Assembly: GCA_945861165.1 (NCBI GenBank) | Contig: CAMATO010000004.1 | Span: forward strand, 1 to 26,811 | Source of the DNA: Bifidobacterium breve | Lineage (GTDB): Bacteria > Actinomycetota > Actinomycetes > S36-B12 > UBA5976 | DNA length: 26,811 nucleotides | Direction of reading: 5' to 3' | In this document: positions 22,116-26,811 of the stretch, in pieces | Layout of the letters: each line of letters starts with the position of its first letter | Numbering within the stretch: the first letter of the stretch is position 1 | The notes under the pieces: generated by a model | What the model was told of the DNA's origin: nothing | What the model saw: only the letters and a program-made list of their open reading frames with translations | Databases searched by the model: none | Translations under genes and position numbers: made by a program

Positions 22116-22880
22116 CTACTGAGCGGTCATTCCACCATCGGCAGAGACAATTGAACCTGTCATAAATGATGCTTCATCACTTGCTAAAAATAAAGCAAGA
22201 TGGGCAATCTCAATAGGCTCCCCTGGTCTACCAATTGGTTGGAAATTTCCGATTTCTTTGTAAATTTTTTCTAAACCACCCATCATTTCAGCGTGAGCAT
22301 AATTAATTGGGGTATCAACCCAACCAGGACAAATTGCATTACATCTAATGCCTAATTTTGCATAATCAAGTGCAATTCCTTTTGTTAACATCACAACGCC
22401 ACCTTTAGAGGCAGAATAAACAGTTAAAAAAGGTTCAGAAACAATTCCATTAACACTTGAGATATTTACTAGCGATCCATTCTTATGTTTCAACATATGT
22501 GGAATTGCAGCTCTGCAGGTATACATGGAACCTTTGAGGTTAACGTTCAAAGTTTTATCAATAATTTCATTTGATACTTCATGAAAAACTCCTGGAATAT
22601 TTACCCCAGCACTATTTACTACAACGTGGACTGTGCCAAATTCTTTAACACAAGTTTCAATTAAATTTTCACATTGCTTAAAATCTGAAACATCAGTCTT
22701 ATGAGCAATAGCAACTCCCCCTGACTTTTTGATTTCTTCAGCAACGGTCTGAGCGCTCTCAAAATTAATGTCAGAAACAACAACTTTGCCACCTTCTTCA
22801 GCCAAACGAAGGGCTGTTGCTTTACCAATTCCAGATCCTGCACCTGTTACTACACAAGCTTTATCTTGCACGCGACCCAT
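22116..22880 (-). CDS. Short-chain dehydrogenase/reductase (classical SDR)
   Basis: This 254-residue oxidoreductase has the classical motifs: TGAGSGIGKA near residues 12-21, an acidic Asp37 after the second strand indicating NAD preference, NSAG at 89-92, catalytic Ser141/142, and YSASK with Tyr155 and Lys159. The C-terminal SADGGMT is typical. The substrate is not identifiable from sequence. It is followed after ten bases by the malic enzyme gene and preceded by the amino-acid permease gene, but a terminator separates it from the latter. Confidence 0.9.
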   Translation of the reverse strand: MGRVQDKACVVTGAGSGIGKATALRLAEEGGKVVVSDINFESAQTVAEEIKKSGGVAIAHKTDVSDFKQCENLIETCVKEFGTVHVVVNSAGVNIPGVFHEVSNEIIDKTLNVNLKGSMYTCRAAIPHMLKHKNGSLVNISSVNGIVSEPFLTVYSASKGGVVMLTKGIALDYAKLGIRCNAICPGWVDTPINYAHAEMMGGLEKIYKEIGNFQPIGRPGEPIEIAHLALFLASDEASFMTGSIVSADGGMTAQ

Positions 22881-22909
22881 AATTAATCCCCTGTTTGTTA
22901 ATACAAAAC

Positions 22910-22948
22910 TAATGGGTTTGCCCTAGAAAGACTAGAGCAAACCCATTA
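22910..22948 (-). terminator. Long hairpin terminator after the amino-acid permease
   Basis: A 12-bp perfect stem, TAATGGGTTTGC (22910-22921) with GCAAACCCATTA (22937-22948), encloses a smaller CTAG-AAAGA-CTAG stem. On the minus strand it is followed by GTTTTG. It lies 15 bases after the permease stop and about 30 bases before the SDR start. Confidence 0.75.
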
Positions 22949-22963
22949 ATAGTTTTTAATGAT

Positions 22964-24472
22964 TTAGAGGTCTGACTTTGGACCTTTGAACCATTTACGT
23001 GCACCTGCATACCACCAAATCATTGCTCCGCCGATAACAATCAACATCGCAATTGGTGAGTATTGGAAGGCTAACCAGGTGAAGTTTTCATTACCTGGCA
23101 TACCTGCTGGTGTGGTTGGCAACATGAAGTAGATAGAAATAATTGCAATTTCTAGCACTGCAACTGGAGCCATCCATTTCCATTTGTTACCTAAGTTCCA
23201 TGGACCTTGTTGGAACTTGTCGCCCATTCTCCAACGTAAGAAAATTGGAATTGCAAATGATACGAACAAACCAATTACGGTTACCGAAGTAACAGCGAAG
23301 AATGCAACTGGAACAACTGTTCCTTCAGGTGCATAAAGTGCTGGCAGTGTTAGTACCACTGCTGCTGATGCTGCACCGAAAGCTGCGTTTGATGGGTTTC
23401 TGTTTCCATCAACTTTGCTTAACCATTTGCTTCCAGGCACTGCACCGTCGCGGGCAAAAGCAAACAACATGCGAGATGCTGCAGTTACGCAAGACATTCC
23501 GCATAGATATTGGCCCACACATGAGATAACCAAAATGGTTACCGCAAAGCCTTCAGGCAAAGCAGTTAAGAGAACTATTGGAGAGAAACCAAAGTTCTTA
23601 TTTATTTCTTCTACGTTTGTTGCTGCGTAAAGCATTGACAGCAGCAAGATCCAGCCACCAATTCCTGAGTAGAAAATTGAGCGCCAAATGCCTTTTGCTG
23701 CGGCAATGGAAGCTCCACTTGTTTCTTCAGAAACGTGGGCTGAAGCATCAAAACCAGTGATTGTGTATTGGGTCAACAAGAAGCCAAGTGGCAACACGTA
23801 GAACCAGTAACTTGTCCAACCGCTGTTATTGATTTGGGTGGTGAACATCCAATTCAATGTTTGATGTTGTTCAGGAATGAATACCAAAATCAAAACGATG
23901 ATTGACACACCAAATACGTGCCAGTAAACGTTTACGTTTTGCATCCAATGAATAATTTTTGCACCAAACACGTTAATTAGAACGTGAGTGATAACTGTTA
24001 CCAAAAAGACCATGAAAACAAGACTTAGGTTTTCAATGCTCCAGGCTGGGTTGAACAAGCTCACTGTGAATGTGAAGAAGGTTGCGAAACCATAATCCAC
24101 ACCAGCAATAACTGCGATCAAACCAACCAGGTTTAGCCAACCAGTTAGCCAACCATGAACTGGTTTACCTAACTTGAGAGACCAATAGTAAATACCACCA
24201 GCTGTTGGCATAGCTGAAACAAGTTCAGCCATACAAAAACCGATGATCAAAATTAATGAGGCAATGATTGGCCAGCCAATTGAAATTGCAACTGGTCCAC
24301 CATTATTCCAAGCTTGGCTAAATGTTGTGAAACATCCAGACAAAATTGAAATGATTGAGAACGAAACAGCGAAGTTTGAGAACCCACTCCACTTACGTTC
24401 GAATTGCTGTTTGTAACCCAGCTCTGCTAAACGTCTTTCATCAGCAGCATGCTGTGCAGTATCTCCAGCCAT
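22964..24472 (-). CDS. Amino-acid permease, ACT (GABA/choline-type) family of the APC superfamily
   Basis: This protein of about 502 residues has about twelve membrane segments. The N-terminal ADERRLAELGYKQQFERKWS, then FAVSFSIISILSGCFTTFSQ and MPTAGGIYYWSLKL, resemble the ACT branch, which includes yeast GABA permease Uga4 and bacterial homologues. TITGFDASAHVSEETSGAS is the APC motif after helix 5. I chose ATG at 24472 because GGGAGG lies ten bases upstream; the frame runs back to 24625, but that N-terminal extension looks unlike the family. GABA or another amino acid is the likely substrate; SSADH elsewhere in the window would fit GABA. Confidence 0.83.
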   Translation of the reverse strand: MAGDTAQHAADERRLAELGYKQQFERKWSGFSNFAVSFSIISILSGCFTTFSQAWNNGGPVAISIGWPIIASLILIIGFCMAELVSAMPTAGGIYYWSLKLGKPVHGWLTGWLNLVGLIAVIAGVDYGFATFFTFTVSLFNPAWSIENLSLVFMVFLVTVITHVLINVFGAKIIHWMQNVNVYWHVFGVSIIVLILVFIPEQHQTLNWMFTTQINNSGWTSYWFYVLPLGFLLTQYTITGFDASAHVSEETSGASIAAAKGIWRSIFYSGIGGWILLLSMLYAATNVEEINKNFGFSPIVLLTALPEGFAVTILVISCVGQYLCGMSCVTAASRMLFAFARDGAVPGSKWLSKVDGNRNPSNAAFGAASAAVVLTLPALYAPEGTVVPVAFFAVTSVTVIGLFVSFAIPIFLRWRMGDKFQQGPWNLGNKWKWMAPVAVLEIAIISIYFMLPTTPAGMPGNENFTWLAFQYSPIAMLIVIGGAMIWWYAGARKWFKGPKSDL

Positions 24473-24608
24473 ATATCGCGTACCTCCCAGGGCAGTCATG
24501 ACCATCACGACTACGCGCTTAGTAGGTATTCTTACCCCAAGATTGTGAACAAATGAAAGAGTTTTAGGCAGAAATTTAGGATAAATATTTGGTGTTTGTG
24601 GGGAAAAG

Positions 24609-24628
24609 TTTGTGCCCAATGGCACAAA
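24609..24628 (-). terminator. Hairpin after ctaF, probable terminator
   Basis: TTTGTGCC (24609-24616) pairs perfectly with GGCACAAA (24621-24628) over a four-base loop. It begins ten bases after the ctaF stop on the minus strand and is followed by CTTTTCCCC, a weak T-tract. It probably ends the cytochrome oxidase operon. Confidence 0.6.
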
Positions 24629-24638
24629 TTGGACTTTC

Positions 24639-25046
24639 TTAGTGCCTGATTGGTTCTACTCTTTCAAATTTCCAGTATTCAAATAACCAACCCCACACAG
24701 CAAACAGCACTAAACCAAGTCCTAATAACAAAATCCACACCGCAAAGATTAATCCTACGAAAGTAATGGCAGTAGCTCCTGCCACAATCATGGGCCACCA
24801 TGAATGAGGTGAGTAGAAACCATAATCTGCTGGTGCTTCATTTTGTTCTGCTTCAGAATTATCTTCTGGTTGGTAACCAAGTCTATTTTGAGTGAAAAGC
24901 AAGAAGAACGCCACAAGTTCAGCCAATCCAGCTGTCAAAATTAAGGCAGTGGTTCCAACTGGTTCTCTAGTAATAAAGTAATAAATTGATCCCGTAATTA
25001 TGTAGAAAAGTCCGCCTAGAAAGAATAAGTATCCACCAGATTTCAT
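24639..25046 (-). CDS. ctaF: Cytochrome c oxidase subunit IV, actinobacterial type
   Basis: This 135-residue membrane protein has about four hydrophobic segments and the actinobacterial CtaF signature YGFYSPHSWWPMIVAG after an acidic loop rich in Glu and Asn. It is a small structural subunit of the aa3 oxidase, specific to actinobacteria, and is among the best pointers to the phylum in this window. It starts one base after the ctaD stop, so the two are translationally coupled. A hairpin follows the stop. Confidence 0.93.
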   Translation of the reverse strand: MKSGGYLFFLGGLFYIITGSIYYFITREPVGTTALILTAGLAELVAFFLLFTQNRLGYQPEDNSEAEQNEAPADYGFYSPHSWWPMIVAGATAITFVGLIFAVWILLLGLGLVLFAVWGWLFEYWKFERVEPIRH

Positions 25047-25047
25047 G

Positions 25048-26769
25048 CTATTTTCTTTTTCCTAACATAGGACCACCAATGGTGTCATCTAAAATATTTA
25101 TTCGCACCGGTAAATCGGCGTCAGCAAGTTCGGGGTGAGCTGCATCAAATGCGGGACGCTCTGATCTGATTCGAGGTAATTCTGTGAAGTTGTGTCTTGG
25201 TGGTGGACAAGAAGTTGCCCATTCCAAACTCATTCCCCAGCCCCAGGGATCGTTAACTTTTACCAATGGTGCTGTTCGCCAAGTTTTGTAAACGTTCCAT
25301 AAAAAGAACACAGTAGAAGCACCTAACAAGAATGAACCAATACTTGAAATTGTGTTTCCTAAAGTAAAACCATCACTAGCTAGATAATCGGCATATCTTC
25401 TAGGCATTCCTTTAATACCTAACCAGTGTTGAATTAAGAATGTGACCTGAAATCCAACAAAAACTGTCCAGAAGTGAATTTTCCCTAGGGAGTCATCCAA
25501 CATTCTGCCAGTAAATTTTGGCCACCAGAAATAAAATCCAGCAAACATCGCAAAAACTACTGTTCCAAATACGGTGTAATGAAAATGTGCTACCACAAAA
25601 TAAGAATCAGAAACATGGAAATCGATTGGGGGCATTGCCAGCATTACTCCTGTTAAGCCACCGAGTAAGAAAGTAATAAGGAAACCAATTACAAAAAGCA
25701 TTGGTGTTTCAAAAGAAATCGAACCCCGCCACATCGTGCCAATCCAGTTAAAAAACTTAACTCCCGTAGGCACTGCGATCAACATTGTTGTTAAAGCAAA
25801 AAACGGTAATGACACAGAACCTGTGACATACATATGATGTGCCCACACTGCAACTGAAAGTCCGGCAATGGCAATGGTGGCAAAAACTAAACCCTTGTAA
25901 CCAAAAACTGGTTTACGACTAAAAACTGGAATTACTTCACTAATGATTCCAAAAAACGGTAAGGCAATGATGTAAACCTCTGGATGACCAAAGAACCAAA
26001 ACAAATGTTGCCACAGGATTGCTCCACCGTTTTCTGGTTCAAAAACTTGGGCACCAAAAGATCTATCTACTTCCAAAACAATTAAAGAAGCTGCTAGTAC
26101 CGGGAAAGCCATCAAAACTAAAACACTTGTTAACAAAATTGTCCAAGTAAAAATTGGCAATCTAAACATCACCATGCCCGGTGCTCTCATGGTCAAAATT
26201 GTGGTGACAAAGTTAACTGCACCTAAAATAGTTCCCAAACCACTAATGGCTAGGCCAATGATCCACAGATCTGCTCCAATAGTTGGTGAGTGAACTGCGT
26301 TAGAAAGTGGCGCATAAGCAAACCAGCCAAAACTGGCGGCACCATCTGGGGTTAAGAAACCTGAGACAACAATTATTCCACCAAATAAGTAAAGGTAGTA
26401 AGCAACAAGATTCAGTCTAGGAAAAGATACGTCTGGTGCACCGATTTGAATTGGCATGATGGCATTTCCAAAACCAGCAAACAAAGGAGTTGCAAACAAG
26501 AACAACATAATTGTTCCGTGCATGGTAAACATTTGGTTATATTGTTCATTTGACACAAATTGCAAACCTGGTCTAGCTAGTTCTGCTCTGATAACCATAG
26601 CCATGGCACCAGCAACGATAAAGAAAATAAAAGAAGTAATTAAATAAAGATTTCCAATAGTTTTAGGATCAGTAGAGGTCATCCATTTGACAAATGTACT
26701 TCCCATTTTGTTGGGTTTAACTGCATGGGCGTGGGAAGAAACTGTGGGGCGATCTTCAATTAGGGTCAT
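25048..26769 (-). CDS. ctaD: Cytochrome c oxidase subunit I
   Basis: This 573-residue catalytic subunit of the aa3-type haem-copper oxidase reduces oxygen to water and pumps protons. Visible ligands are His84 (TMHGTIM, haem a), His262 and Tyr266 (FGHPEVYI, CuB and cross-linked Tyr), His311/His312 (AHHMYVTG, CuB), His395 (haem a3) and His397 (haem a) in VAHFHYTVFG. About twelve membrane helices are present and the length is normal. AAGGAGA lies upstream of the ATG, inside the tail of the preceding gene. It sits between the presumed ctaC tail and ctaF. Confidence 0.98.
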   Translation of the reverse strand: MTLIEDRPTVSSHAHAVKPNKMGSTFVKWMTSTDPKTIGNLYLITSFIFFIVAGAMAMVIRAELARPGLQFVSNEQYNQMFTMHGTIMLFLFATPLFAGFGNAIMPIQIGAPDVSFPRLNLVAYYLYLFGGIIVVSGFLTPDGAASFGWFAYAPLSNAVHSPTIGADLWIIGLAISGLGTILGAVNFVTTILTMRAPGMVMFRLPIFTWTILLTSVLVLMAFPVLAASLIVLEVDRSFGAQVFEPENGGAILWQHLFWFFGHPEVYIIALPFFGIISEVIPVFSRKPVFGYKGLVFATIAIAGLSVAVWAHHMYVTGSVSLPFFALTTMLIAVPTGVKFFNWIGTMWRGSISFETPMLFVIGFLITFLLGGLTGVMLAMPPIDFHVSDSYFVVAHFHYTVFGTVVFAMFAGFYFWWPKFTGRMLDDSLGKIHFWTVFVGFQVTFLIQHWLGIKGMPRRYADYLASDGFTLGNTISSIGSFLLGASTVFFLWNVYKTWRTAPLVKVNDPWGWGMSLEWATSCPPPRHNFTELPRIRSERPAFDAAHPELADADLPVRINILDDTIGGPMLGKRK

Positions 26770-26773
26770 ATGC

Positions 26774-26811
26774 TTACTTCTCCTTACATCCGGCTAATTC
26801 AGGGTTACCTA
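26774..26811 (-). CDS. ctaC: C-terminal tail of the gene before ctaD, probably ctaC (partial)
   Basis: The minus strand is open in one frame from the window edge and ends GNPELAGCKEK followed by TAA at 26774-26776, four bases before the ctaD ATG. Other frames have stops. In actinobacteria the gene immediately before ctaD in this operon is often ctaC (oxidase subunit II), so that is the likely identity, but eleven residues cannot prove it. Confidence 0.45.
   Translation of the reverse strand, partial: GNPELAGCKEK

Noticed and set aside
22964..24625. Starting the ACT-family permease at 24625.
   Set aside because: The extra 51 residues are unlike the family N terminus, and a GGGAGG site points to the ATG at 24472.

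Overview
The window (about 40% GC, judged by eye) looks like part of the chromosome of a streamlined, low-GC actinobacterium, perhaps a freshwater planktonic lineage such as Nanopelagicales. This is inferred from family content: the actinobacterial cytochrome oxidase subunit IV (ctaF), an LmeA/DUF2993 lipid-binding protein, a thioredoxin-like/DUF4395 pair, a stand-alone B12-dependent ribonucleotide reductase with nrdR, and many short-leader starts. No transposase, integrase, phage gene, tRNA, rRNA or CRISPR array was found.

Layout. 1-145: 3' end of cobT. 146-4578: an accessory-looking stretch with two plus-strand modules, a Tat-exported YHYH-domain protein with a second secreted protein, and a carbon-nitrogen hydrolase with a PuuP-like permease. 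The second module lies between two direct repeats that share an identical 20-bp core. I read these as copies of the 3' end of RNase P RNA (rnpB), which suggests past site-specific insertion. 4575-6428: minus-strand membrane and envelope genes (four-helix protein, LmeA-like protein, TRIC/YicG-type channel). 6585-8156: a phytoene-dehydrogenase-like FAD oxidoreductase. 8136-10071: minus-strand cysK-cysE-DUF4396. 10243-12566: plus-strand thioredoxin-like protein, DUF4395 and succinate-semialdehyde dehydrogenase. 12672-18999: minus-strand glutamate dehydrogenase, ABC-F ATPase, nrdJ and nrdR. 19000-19386: the regulatory region for nrdRJ. 19387-20721: UMF1-type MFS transporter. 20726-24472: minus-strand amino-acid permease, SDR and malic enzyme. 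24639-26811: minus-strand ctaC (tail), ctaD and ctaF.

How the genes fit together. Several point to scavenging nitrogenous organic matter: a putrescine-importer-like permease with an amidase-type enzyme, an ACT-family amino-acid/GABA-type permease, succinate-semialdehyde dehydrogenase, glutamate dehydrogenase and malic enzyme could carry polyamine/GABA/glutamate carbon into the TCA cycle, with electrons going to the aa3 oxidase. cobT (lower-ligand activation for cobalamin) and nrdJ (cobalamin-dependent dNTP synthesis) tie B12 to DNA replication.

The most notable non-coding signals are: the rnpB-like repeats near 2.1 and 4.5 kb, with a possible degenerate third copy near 0.3 kb; three perfect TTATCCACA DnaA boxes plus a good NrdR box ahead of nrdR-nrdJ; and a nested palindrome between cysK and the thioredoxin-like gene.
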